The notes beneath the pieces are model-generated. The model saw only the letters and a list, made by a program, of their open reading frames with translations, was not told where the DNA came from and made no database searches. Below are positions 56,903 through 64,000 of a stretch of DNA of 64,000 nt, piece after piece. Source of the stretch: Sneathiella litorea (GTDB lineage Bacteria > Pseudomonadota > Alphaproteobacteria > Sneathiellales > Sneathiellaceae); NCBI RefSeq assembly GCF_009882915.1, contig NZ_WTUW01000001.1:930357-994356 (forward strand). The letters run 5' to 3'. Both the position numbers and the translations under genes were made by a program. The first letter of the stretch is position 1; every line of letters starts with the position of its first letter.

Positions 56903-58387
56903 CTACATCGCCTTGCTGCGAATGATTTTGGCGAGTTTATCAACCAATTGTGGCATTTCTTTTTCCGGTGTGCCGGCGAATCCCAGAAGGAGACCTGTTT
57001 TGTTGGTCGGAAGATTATAAAACCCTGAAAGGGCCCGGACCAACATTCCCGCGTCAGCGGCGTCCCGCTCCACTTCCGTATCGCTGATATGTGGCGGCAG
57101 ATAAGCGATGAGATGCATTCCTGATTCCTGTGGTGCAACCATAATGATATCACCAAGTTTTTCCTGGAGCTGCGAAACAAGGCATTTCTGGCGCGCCTCG
57201 TACATTAACCTTGTACGCCGGACATGGCCAGCGAGGTAGCCCTCACTTATAAAGTCCGCCAGCGCCGCTTCCGGTATGGAGGGTGAATGGCTGTCTATAT
57301 TCCGGCGAAGCGCGAGAAAAACGTCCACCAGATCCTCCGGTACAATCATATAACCAACCCGAAGGCCGGAAAACATGACCTTGCTCATGGTGCCGACATA
57401 AAGAACCCGGTTATCATCATCGAGGCCTTGGAGCGAGGAAAGTGGCCTTCCGGAGTAACGATACTCGCTATCATAATCATCTTCGAGGATAAACCGCCCT
57501 GCCTCTTTGGCCCAATTCAGAAGATCCAGCCGCCTGGCAAGCGACATTGTCTGGCCTAACGGATATTGATGTGATGGCGAAATGCAGGCAAGGCGGGCAT
57601 CTGGCGCCCTTTCAATTGCGCGTTCCAGCGAAAAGCCTTCATCATCAACGGGCACTGATATAGGGACAGCACCGGCGGACAGAATGGAATCGCGAATGCC
57701 GGGGTATCCCGGTTCCTCCATCCAGACAGCATCGCCCGGCTCTGCGAAGGCGCGTACGACAAGATGAATGGCCTGTTGTGATCCGGACAGGATGATCACT
57801 TGATCCGCGTGGCATCGAACGGCCCGGGTCTGCCCTAGATAGGAGGCAAGAACCTCGCGCAGGATTTTCGCACCGCCGACGGGATTATCGACCAGATACT
57901 CCTGATCCGGCCGGCGCCAGTGACGGGCCAGCAACCGGGCCCAGTCATCAAAGGGAAAGACCTCCAATGCGGGGAGACCAGGAGAAAAGGGCAGGCTTCT
58001 CTTTTGTGATGACAGCGACTTTCCCTTGAACGGTGCCGCCATTTTGGAAAGGTAGATTTCTCGCGTGTGTAATCCAGGCGCATGCCCATCGGTTTTGCGC
58101 TGTAAAAGGTCATCGGGTAGTTGGTCCGATACATAGGAACCTGCTCCGACACGGCTGACCAGATACCCTTCTGCCATCAATTGATCAAAAGCGCTCAGCA
58201 CGGTGTTGCGGGAGATCTTGAGATCAATAGCCATAGATCTGCTGGAGGGGAGGCGCGTACCTGGTTTTAATCGCCCATCGAGGATTGCCTGGCGCAGAGC
58301 CAGAAAAAGCTGTTGGTGCAGGGAAACTGGACTGTCGGCATCCAGGGTAAGCGTTTGCAACTGAGCATTTTTAAGGCGGCGGGACAT
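56903..58387 (-). CDS. MocR/PdxR-type regulator (GntR domain fused to aminotransferase)
   Basis: 494 residues from MSRRLKNAQL. N-terminal winged helix (about 15-85: LPSSRSMAIDLKISRNTVLS), then a fold type I aminotransferase domain with EDDYDSEYRY and PLP lysine in YVGTMSKVMFSGLRVGYM. Such regulators sense PLP or amino compounds. PdxR controls pyridoxal genes, but none are here. Directly upstream of and 7 bases from the binding-protein gene, so it probably controls uptake of its ligand or shares its transcript. Confidence 0.88.
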   Translation of the reverse strand: MSRRLKNAQLQTLTLDADSPVSLHQQLFLALRQAILDGRLKPGTRLPSSRSMAIDLKISRNTVLSAFDQLMAEGYLVSRVGAGSYVSDQLPDDLLQRKTDGHAPGLHTREIYLSKMAAPFKGKSLSSQKRSLPFSPGLPALEVFPFDDWARLLARHWRRPDQEYLVDNPVGGAKILREVLASYLGQTRAVRCHADQVIILSGSQQAIHLVVRAFAEPGDAVWMEEPGYPGIRDSILSAGAVPISVPVDDEGFSLERAIERAPDARLACISPSHQYPLGQTMSLARRLDLLNWAKEAGRFILEDDYDSEYRYSGRPLSSLQGLDDDNRVLYVGTMSKVMFSGLRVGYMIVPEDLVDVFLALRRNIDSHSPSIPEAALADFISEGYLAGHVRRTRLMYEARQKCLVSQLQEKLGDIIMVAPQESGMHLIAYLPPHISDTEVERDAADAGMLVRALSGFYNLPTNKTGLLLGFAGTPEKEMPQLVDKLAKIIRSKAM

Positions 58388-58563
58388 CGCAACTCTATAA
58401 AGTGGTTTGAAATGGCCCATAATTTTACGCAGAATATAAACCAATACCTAAACATATTTCGGCCGGGTGCTTTTTACGATCAAGTTTTCTTGTACTTGGT
58501 TGCAATATTTGAAAAAAGCGCGAAATAATGAAGCGTGCCGATCTTGTATGTGAGGAGATAAAG

Positions 58564-59046
58564 ATGACAGGAGCAACAGATATTGCCTATTTTGCTGCAG
58601 GATGCTTTTGGGGTGTCGAGGCGGCTTTTCGGCAGGTAAAGGGTGTCCGGGAAACGGTTGCCGGTTACCAGGGTGGTACTATCGCCAATCCCACCTATGA
58701 AGATGTTTGTTCAGGCCAGACCCGGCATGCCGAAGTAGTCAAGGTGGTCTTCGATCCTGCCGTGGTAAGTTATGAGGATCTGCTCAATGTGTTCTGGCAG
58801 AGCCATGACCCGACGACACTCAACCGACAGGGGCCGGATATTGGCACGCAGTATCGTAGCGCCATTTTCTACCGGAATGATGACCAGAAAATGATTGCCG
58901 AAGCGTCTAAAGGCGCGCAAGGGCGGCGCGGATTGCTCCGTCGGCCAATCGTTACGGAAATTTCACCGGCGCTCGATTTCTATCCAGCGGAAGACTATCA
59001 TCAGCAATATTTGGAAAAACGTGGCCTTGCGACCTGCCATATCTAG
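58564..59046 (+). CDS. msrA: Peptide methionine sulfoxide reductase MsrA
   Basis: 160 residues. Active site AAGCFWGVEAAF with nucleophile Cys14, plus DPTTLNRQGPDIGTQYRSAI and YHQQYLEKRG; a second cysteine is near the C-terminus (CHI), the likely resolving thiol. Reduces methionine-S-sulfoxide. ATG 58564 follows GAGGAGATAAAG, so it is preferred over the ATG at 58528. Divergent from the MocR-type gene. Confidence 0.95.
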   Translation: MTGATDIAYFAAGCFWGVEAAFRQVKGVRETVAGYQGGTIANPTYEDVCSGQTRHAEVVKVVFDPAVVSYEDLLNVFWQSHDPTTLNRQGPDIGTQYRSAIFYRNDDQKMIAEASKGAQGRRGLLRRPIVTEISPALDFYPAEDYHQQYLEKRGLATCHI

Positions 59047-59063
59047 GAACAGGTGTGAGCCTG

Positions 59064-59495
59064 TCAGACAATCCGTTCCGCATGCCCGTCGAACCCGAGC
59101 ACTGTAACTGTAAGGCCAAGACTGTTGTTATATGCGGCGGTGGCTTGGCCGTGCGCTCGCGTCGGATCAAGGCCTATAAAATCTTCATCTTGCTGGCCAA
59201 GTTGTTGAGCAAGAAACTGCGAGGAATAGGGCAAATGAGCGTAAGTGTCTGACCCACGGTTTGAGGTAAAGGTTGGCTGTATTTCACGAAGATTGGTCGG
59301 AACCGACGCCGAATTTGCAGCTGCCACCGTTTTGGATAGGACATGCGGGTGGGTCGCAGGGAGGTCTTGCGTCTTTTCATTGCGCTCACCGGATTCTCCG
59401 CTCCGGAGATTTTTTCGCCCATACAGATGCCCTTCGTCGCCATCGCGTTTTGATGGCAACGCAGGAATACTAGCTATGGGCCGCGTTACTTCCAT
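59064..59495 (-). CDS. Small hypothetical protein, 143 residues
   Basis: The only frame in 59047-59698 that looks protein-like. It is hydrophilic, with a C-terminal half containing SSQFLAQQLGQQ and then ATAAYNN, a pattern like short uncharacterised alphaproteobacterial proteins with an FLAQ...AY core (recollection, not a search). ATG 59495 has a weak GGA site about 7 bases upstream. A plus-strand frame (59245-59550) competes. The remaining 59496-59698 is A/T-rich with no gene seen. Confidence 0.45.
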   Translation of the reverse strand: MEVTRPIASIPALPSKRDGDEGHLYGRKNLRSGESGERNEKTQDLPATHPHVLSKTVAAANSASVPTNLREIQPTFTSNRGSDTYAHLPYSSQFLAQQLGQQDEDFIGLDPTRAHGQATAAYNNSLGLTVTVLGFDGHAERIV

Positions 59496-59698
59496 TTATA
59501 TCCGGTCCCGGGACCTGTTGATACATAGTGGCAATTGGTCTTCATTCTGAAGCTATTGACCGTGAGGAGAAATCCGTTCTTCCTCAACTCAAACGACATC
59601 GCCAAGATATTGCATAAAATTCGACAATAAACCCTTAACTAAACATATAGTTATAGGAACAATTTAGCACAATATTGCTGAAAGTACAGTTTCTGGTA

Positions 59699-60313
59699 TT
59701 ATTTCTTCTCACTCATTTCATCTATGCGCTTCTGCATGGATTGTAGCTGTTCCCTCAGTTCCTGCATCATTTCGGAGGTCTGATCAGACTTCTCCTCTGG
59801 TGAAGCCTTCTTGCTTTCCGGGTCTTTTCCGCCTTCGGTTCCCCCAAAGAGGCTGGGCGGCGAGAACATACGGACGGCCTGACTGAACATCTCCATATTC
59901 TTGCGTCCCATTTCCTCAAATTGCTGGAACATGGGGTTTGTGGTCAGGTTATCTGGCAATACATCCCGCATTTTATCCTGATTATCAGAAAAGGAGCGCA
60001 TGGACATTTCCAGATAGTCCGGGACAACCGATTGCAGCCTGTCTCCGTAAAAGCTGATCAGTTGGCGCAGGAAGCTGATGGGAAGAAGGTTCTGGCCCTT
60101 GGCCTCTTCTTCAAAAATAATCTGGGTCAGGACTGACCGTGTGATGTCTTCGTTTGACTTGGCATCGAACACGACGAACTCTGTTCCCTCCTTTACCATA
60201 CGGCTCAGATGGTCCAGCGTGACATAAGATGACGTGGCTGTATTATACAGCCTGCGGTTCGCATATTTTTTTATGACAATCGGCTTCTTGTCATCTGAAG
60301 TTTTTTCAACCAC
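59699..60313 (-). CDS. phaR: Polyhydroxyalkanoate synthesis repressor PhaR
   Basis: 204 residues. The N-terminal PhaR DNA-binding domain (IKKYANRRLYNTATSSYVTL, residues 14-33) is intact, followed by the PHB-accumulation domain. The C-terminal tail is charged and ends in a short coiled coil (LREQLQSMQKRIDEM). PhaR represses phasin and PHA genes until polymer is present. Divergent from the PhaC-like gene; a TGC-rich palindrome lies between them. Confidence 0.95.
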   Translation of the reverse strand: MVEKTSDDKKPIVIKKYANRRLYNTATSSYVTLDHLSRMVKEGTEFVVFDAKSNEDITRSVLTQIIFEEEAKGQNLLPISFLRQLISFYGDRLQSVVPDYLEMSMRSFSDNQDKMRDVLPDNLTTNPMFQQFEEMGRKNMEMFSQAVRMFSPPSLFGGTEGGKDPESKKASPEEKSDQTSEMMQELREQLQSMQKRIDEMSEKK

Positions 60314-60369
60314 TGCGTCTCCTAACTTTAGTTGGAAGATATATTAACGTGCATTTTCACCTGTAATTG

Positions 60370-60398
60370 TTGCGCTGCGCAAGTTTATTGTGCATTGC
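60370..60398. promoter_or_regulatory. Candidate PhaR operator
   Basis: A 13-base palindrome, TTGCGC-T-GCGCAA (60370-60382), is followed by two more TGC triplets up to 60398. PhaR proteins bind TGC-rich sites, usually before their own gene. It is 57 bases before the phaR start. The rest of the 238-base gap shows no other signal. Confidence 0.45.
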
Positions 60399-60551
60399 CG
60401 TTGGTAAAAATACATCACAAATGCGAAATTAACCTTCTCCAAAGTGGCAACCAATCAATTCTGGGTATATATAAAGCAGTATGACATGCAGTGACGGCCG
60501 GAACAATGAGACCCCAGACTGTAAAAATGCTGCCGGACCAGGTGTTGGCGG

Positions 60552-61796
60552 ATGACCATTAAGTCGTCGGATATAGGCACAGTACCGTCGCGGATCGGAC
60601 CCCGACCGCTGGCGCTGCATTTAGGGTTGGCGACAACGACTGTTGCAGGTTCTCTGGCGACTCTCCCTCTTCTTCAGAACGGTGTCCCTGCTCCCTCACC
60701 GGATTTCCCGGCGTCTCCTAAAGACCCGTTTGATCCCGAGACCGTTAGGGGCGGGGCAGACCTGTTGCAGGAACTCGCCAATCAGGGCAGTGAACAGGTA
60801 CAGAAGATGATTGACGGCATTCGCCTCTATCATAACCATCCTTATCGGCGGGAGCCGCGAAATCGACCAGTGATCTGGCAACAGGGAACTACCCAGCTAC
60901 TTGATGGCGCGCCCGAAGCCGCCACCACCGCCCCTGTCGTTCTGCTGGTGCCCTCTCTCATCAACCGCGCCTATATTCTTGATCTCATGCCCGGTCGAAG
61001 CCTTGTTGATTACCTCGCTGCGCGGGGGATCCGGCCGCTCCTGCTGGACTGGAATGCCCCGGGGGAAGATGAGCGTGAATTCGACATCGCCGATTATGTA
61101 ATTAATCGCATCTGCCCTGCGATTGATTTTGCGGCCGATGTTTTTTCAAGGGCCCCCCTGCATCTTGCCGGATATTGTATGGGCGGTACGCTGTCGGTGG
61201 CCGCCGCACGACGAAAGCTTGATAAGATCAGTAGCTTTATTGCCATCGCGTCGCCCTGGGATTTTCATGCGGAATTTGGCGGTGAGGCAAAAGCGCTATT
61301 TGATCAGCGGGAAATGTGGGCGAATATTCTGGCTGGCTTCGGCGAACTCCCGGTCGATCTGCTGCAAACTCTCTTCGCCAGCCTCGACCCTAACCTGGGG
61401 CTTCGGAAATTCAGAAAATTCGCGGAAATGGATATGGCGACCAACGCGGCACAGGAATTTGTCGCAATTGAAGATTGGCTGAACGACGGCTACCCTCTCG
61501 CACAACATGTGGCTGCGGATGTCTTTGATAAATGGTATGGTCGGAACGAGCCGCTTTCGATGCGATGGATGGTTGACGGGGAAATTGTTCGGCCGCAGGA
61601 TATTGCAATTGCGTCCCTTATCGCCGTTCCAAAAACCGACAAGATTGTTCCGCGTCCCTCCGCGCTCGCGCTGGCATCCGCCTTACCGTCCGCGACGGTG
61701 ATCACACCGCCATCAGGGCACGTAGGCATGATGGCCGGGGGAAAGGCGCAAGACGGGTTATGGCGTCAGTTGGGGGATTGGATAGCGGCACATTGA
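60552..61796 (+). CDS. Short PhaC-like alpha/beta hydrolase (poly-beta-hydroxyalkanoate polymerase-type)
   Basis: 414 residues. The nucleophile is Cys209 in AGYCMGGT, the GxCxGG box of PHA synthases. A catalytic Asp (VPKTDKIVP) and His (SGHVGMMAGG) complete the triad. At 414 residues it is well short of class I PhaC (about 590) and lacks its N-terminal domain. It could be a polymerase variant or a polymer- or thioester-processing enzyme. Start ATG 60552. Faces phaR, suggesting shared control. Confidence 0.8.
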   Translation: MTIKSSDIGTVPSRIGPRPLALHLGLATTTVAGSLATLPLLQNGVPAPSPDFPASPKDPFDPETVRGGADLLQELANQGSEQVQKMIDGIRLYHNHPYRREPRNRPVIWQQGTTQLLDGAPEAATTAPVVLLVPSLINRAYILDLMPGRSLVDYLAARGIRPLLLDWNAPGEDEREFDIADYVINRICPAIDFAADVFSRAPLHLAGYCMGGTLSVAAARRKLDKISSFIAIASPWDFHAEFGGEAKALFDQREMWANILAGFGELPVDLLQTLFASLDPNLGLRKFRKFAEMDMATNAAQEFVAIEDWLNDGYPLAQHVAADVFDKWYGRNEPLSMRWMVDGEIVRPQDIAIASLIAVPKTDKIVPRPSALALASALPSATVITPPSGHVGMMAGGKAQDGLWRQLGDWIAAH

Positions 61797-61850
61797 GTTT
61801 TTGATCCGCGAGCCAAGAAAAGAGTTGCGACGAAGAAAAACTAAGGTTAT

Positions 61851-61893
61851 TTCGTATGAGTAGAAAACATTGTTTTAAAATTTCTCATACGAA
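61851..61893. repeat. Perfect inverted repeat upstream of phaA
   Basis: Ten-base arms TTCGTATGAG (61851-61860) and CTCATACGAA (61884-61893) with a 23-base spacer. Within the spacer lies AAAACA-T-TGTTTT (61864-61876). It is A/T-rich without a U-tract, so an operator or paired regulator site 48-90 bases before phaA is more likely than a terminator. Confidence 0.5.
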
Positions 61894-61940
61894 GTGAATT
61901 TTGAATTAAAATTACACAATCGAAACAGGAGAAATAGAAC

Positions 61941-63110
61941 ATGGATGTTGTCATTACCAGTGCGGTACGCACGCCGGTTGGTTCCTTCAATGGCGGCTTG
62001 GCCCCTTTGGCTGCGCATAAGCTTGGTGAGATTGTCATCAAGGAATCGCTGGCTCGATCAAAAACGGACGCGTCTGAAGTTTCCGAAGTTATCCTGGGCC
62101 AGATACTGAGTGCGGGTGAGGGCCAGAATCCGGCGCGGCAGGCCTCCGTCAATGCCGGTGTCCCTTATGAAGTTCCGGCATGGGGTGTAAACCAGCTTTG
62201 TGGTTCCGGCCTGCGTGCGGTGGCGCTTGGTTATCAGGCCATTCTCAATGGTGATTCGCAAGTAGTGGTTGCCGGTGGACAGGAAAGCATGAGCCAGGCA
62301 CCTCATTGTGCCCATCTGCGAAATGGCCAGAAAATGGGTCCGCTCGAGTTTACTGATACCATGCTGAAAGATGGCCTTATCGACGCCTTTCATGGCTATC
62401 ATATGGGCAACACCGCAGAAAATGTCGCCGCTAAATGGCAGATCACCCGGGAAGCTCAGGACCAGTTTGCCGCGGAGTCGCAGCGTAAAGCGTCTGAGGC
62501 GCAGGCTGCCGGGCGCTTCAAGGATGAGATTGTACCGGTTACTATTTCCACGCGCAAAGGCGATATCGTTGTCGATCAGGACGAATATATTCGTGGCGGA
62601 ACCACGGTTGAAAAGTTGAGCGGCCTGCGCCCCGCCTTCTTGAAAGATGGTTCGGTTACGGCCGGGAATGCTTCCGGTATCAATGATGGTGCCGCAGCTG
62701 TCGTACTGATGACGGCGGAGGCCGCCGAAGCAAAAGGGTTGAAACCACTCGCGCGTATTGTGTCCTGGGCGCAAAGCGGGGTTGATCCGGCGATTATGGG
62801 AACAGGACCCATTCCAGCGAGCCGCGCGGCGCTTGAAAAAGCAGGCTGGACAACGGATGATCTTGATCTCGTTGAGGCAAATGAAGCTTTTGCCGCGCAG
62901 GCCTGCGCAGTGAATAAGGATCTTGGCTGGGATACCAGTAAGGTCAATGTGAACGGTGGTGCCATTGCCATTGGTCATCCGATCGGTGCATCGGGTGCCC
63001 GCGTGCTGGTCACGTTGCTACATGAAATGCAGAAACGTGATGCGCATAAGGGACTGGCAACATTGTGTATCGGTGGCGGTATGGGTATCGCGATGTGTGT
63101 TGAAAGATAA
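61941..63110 (+). CDS. phaA: Acetyl-CoA C-acetyltransferase (beta-ketothiolase)
   Basis: Condenses two acetyl-CoA to acetoacetyl-CoA, the first step of polyhydroxybutyrate synthesis. 389 residues, thiolase fold. Acyl-binding Cys87 in [10 protein letters not shown], base His in [10 protein letters not shown] and second Cys376 in TLCIGGGMG are all present. GGAGAAA lies 7 bases before the ATG. Lies 28 bases before phaB in one unit. Confidence 0.96.
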   Translation: MDVVITSAVRTPVGSFNGGLAPLAAHKLGEIVIKESLARSKTDASEVSEVILGQILSAGEGQNPARQASVNAGVPYEVPAWGVNQLCGSGLRAVALGYQAILNGDSQVVVAGGQESMSQAPHCAHLRNGQKMGPLEFTDTMLKDGLIDAFHGYHMGNTAENVAAKWQITREAQDQFAAESQRKASEAQAAGRFKDEIVPVTISTRKGDIVVDQDEYIRGGTTVEKLSGLRPAFLKDGSVTAGNASGINDGAAAVVLMTAEAAEAKGLKPLARIVSWAQSGVDPAIMGTGPIPASRAALEKAGWTTDDLDLVEANEAFAAQACAVNKDLGWDTSKVNVNGGAIAIGHPIGASGARVLVTLLHEMQKRDAHKGLATLCIGGGMGIAMCVER

Positions 63111-63138
63111 CAAGCCAATGACGTAAAGGGAGCAGAAA

Positions 63139-63861
63139 ATGTCGAGAGTAGCGATTGTAACGGGTGGGACCCGTGGAATTGGAGAAGCCATTTCCATCAT
63201 GCTGCATGAAAAAGGTTACAAGGTTGCGGCAAACTATGGCGGAAATGACGAACGCGCGAAGGAGTTTTCGGACCGCACTGGCATTTCCACCTATAAATGG
63301 GATGTGTCGGATTTTGACGCTTGCACCAAAGGGGTGGCCAAAGTAAAGGCAGACCTCGGTCCGGTCGAGATAGTAGTCAATAATGCCGGAATCACCCGTG
63401 ATGGGACGCTGCACCGGATGGATCAAGATAGCTGGCAGAAGGTGATCGATACCAATCTTGGCTCCTGTTTCAACATGTGCCGGGCAACAATCGATGATAT
63501 GCGCGCCGCAAAGTTCGGCCGTGTCATCAATATCGGGTCGATCAATGGTCAGGCGGGTCAATATGGTCAGGTCAACTACGCCGCGGCAAAATCCGGTATT
63601 CATGGTTTTACCAAGGCAATGGCTCAGGAAGGCGCGGGCCAGGGCATCACGGTGAACGCCATTGCGCCGGGCTATATCGACACCGATATGGTGGCAGCGG
63701 TGCCGGAAAATGTGCTGGCAAAGATCGTTGCCGGCATTCCGGTCGGACGTCTTGGAAAAGCCTCTGAAATTGCCCGCGGTGTTTGCTTCCTCGCAGCGGA
63801 TGACGCGGGCTTCATTACAGGCTCGACTCTCTCGATTAACGGCGGTCAGCACATGTACTGA
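63139..63861 (+). CDS. phaB: Acetoacetyl-CoA reductase
   Basis: NADPH-dependent reduction of acetoacetyl-CoA to 3-hydroxybutyryl-CoA. 240 residues, SDR fold: nucleotide loop GGTRGIG (residues 9-15), catalytic Ser134, Tyr147 and Lys151 (NIGSINGQ, NYAAAKSG). The length and context with phaA and phaR favour PhaB over FabG. GGGAG precedes the ATG. Confidence 0.95.
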   Translation: MSRVAIVTGGTRGIGEAISIMLHEKGYKVAANYGGNDERAKEFSDRTGISTYKWDVSDFDACTKGVAKVKADLGPVEIVVNNAGITRDGTLHRMDQDSWQKVIDTNLGSCFNMCRATIDDMRAAKFGRVINIGSINGQAGQYGQVNYAAAKSGIHGFTKAMAQEGAGQGITVNAIAPGYIDTDMVAAVPENVLAKIVAGIPVGRLGKASEIARGVCFLAADDAGFITGSTLSINGGQHMY

Positions 63862-63891
63862 TCATCTGAACTTTACGGCTAATATTGAAGG

Positions 63892-63933
63892 TGGCATGAT
63901 GTTGGGTGACCGGCGTCATGCCATTTTCTTTTT
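63892..63933 (+). terminator. Rho-independent terminator after phaB
   Basis: An 8-bp stem TGGCATGA/TCATGCCA (63892-63899 and 63916-63923) with a 16-base loop is followed by TTTTCTTTTT. It lies 30 bases after the phaB stop. It may also serve the possible convergent gene. Confidence 0.65.
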
Positions 63934-64000
63934 CAGGTAATTCCACAAACGAGTGAACAGCCAGATGGCGACAGGACAAACGTTAGCGAGTCTTTGCGGG
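63916..64000 (-). CDS. Possible C-terminal fragment of a convergent gene
   Basis: Minus-strand frame open from the right edge to a TGA at 63918-63916, giving 27 residues that end with a hydrophobic-then-basic tail (AIWLFTRLWNYLKKKMA). It looks like a real protein end, but too little is visible to name it. The stop lies inside the hairpin arm, which weakens the case. An alternative plus-strand ATG at 63965 has only 12 codons. Confidence 0.3.
   Translation of the reverse strand, partial: PQRLANVCPVAIWLFTRLWNYLKKKMA

Noticed and set aside
62058-62978. 306-residue minus-strand frame
   Set aside because: Antisense to the thiolase gene, which has all catalytic residues.
63010-63852. 280-residue minus-strand frame
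   Set aside because: Antisense to the reductase gene phaB and the thiolase end; no domain.

Overview
This is a chromosomal window from an alphaproteobacterium, most like the marine Rhodospirillales/Sneathiella-Kiloniella type. The genus is inference; the class is well supported by the hslVU, hisB-hisH-hisA-hisF-hisE, hrcA-grpE, dnaK-dnaJ-dapB, rph-rdgB-hemW and argH-lptM-lysA blocks, by a sigma32 promoter of the alphaproteobacterial form before dnaK, and by PhaR/PHA genes. Coding density is very high, most junctions are short overlaps, and no tRNA, rRNA, insertion sequence, phage gene or CRISPR array was seen.

Layout: (1) 1-7322 is a surface-glycan-like cluster. A divergent ABC exporter with a degenerate Walker A motif (cut off by the left edge) faces two GT4 glycosyltransferases, a histidine phosphatase, a MurG-like glycosyltransferase, a NodB-type deacetylase and a small membrane protein. 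(2) 7319-13470 is a complete peptide-type ABC importer (fused double ATPase, binding protein, two permeases), coupled to the glycan genes by 4-base overlaps. (3) 13474-18897 holds a class III nucleotide cyclase, a methyltransferase, an enoyl-CoA hydratase, hslUV and a small unknown gene. (4) 19007-23061 is a histidine operon with a GNAT gene inside it and a HIT gene at its end. (5) 23062-29889 has a CyaC-like redox adenylate cyclase, adenosine kinase, amidase, EI24 membrane protein, lipoprotein, nth and DUF2244. (6) 29853-39464 is the dapB-dnaJ-dnaK / rarD / grpE-hrcA / rph-rdgB-hemW block. (7) 39456-48701 is envelope and housekeeping: PBP activator, YraN, BON lipoprotein, gshB, YifB, TPR protein, SIMPL-like protein, epimerase, TetR and TlpA. 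(8) 48741-55102 is argH-lptM-lysA, a large DUF4175 protein and a TrpD2-like protein. (9) 55105-59495 holds a MocR-type regulator coupled to an orphan peptide-binding protein, msrA and a small unknown gene. (10) 59699-63861 is a PHA block: phaR, a short PhaC-like hydrolase, phaA and phaB, ending in a hairpin terminator and the tail of a possible convergent gene.

Best candidate for an undescribed system: the chain of eight genes from 1862 to 11103, joined by seven overlaps of 1-4 bases. It links glycan-making enzymes to a peptide-type importer beside an ABC exporter-like protein that lacks the Walker A lysine. Other points of interest are the quinone-sensing type cyclase, a probable PhaR operator, a perfect inverted repeat before phaA, and a stem-loop between dnaK and dnaJ that pairs fully only in the dnaKJ transcript.
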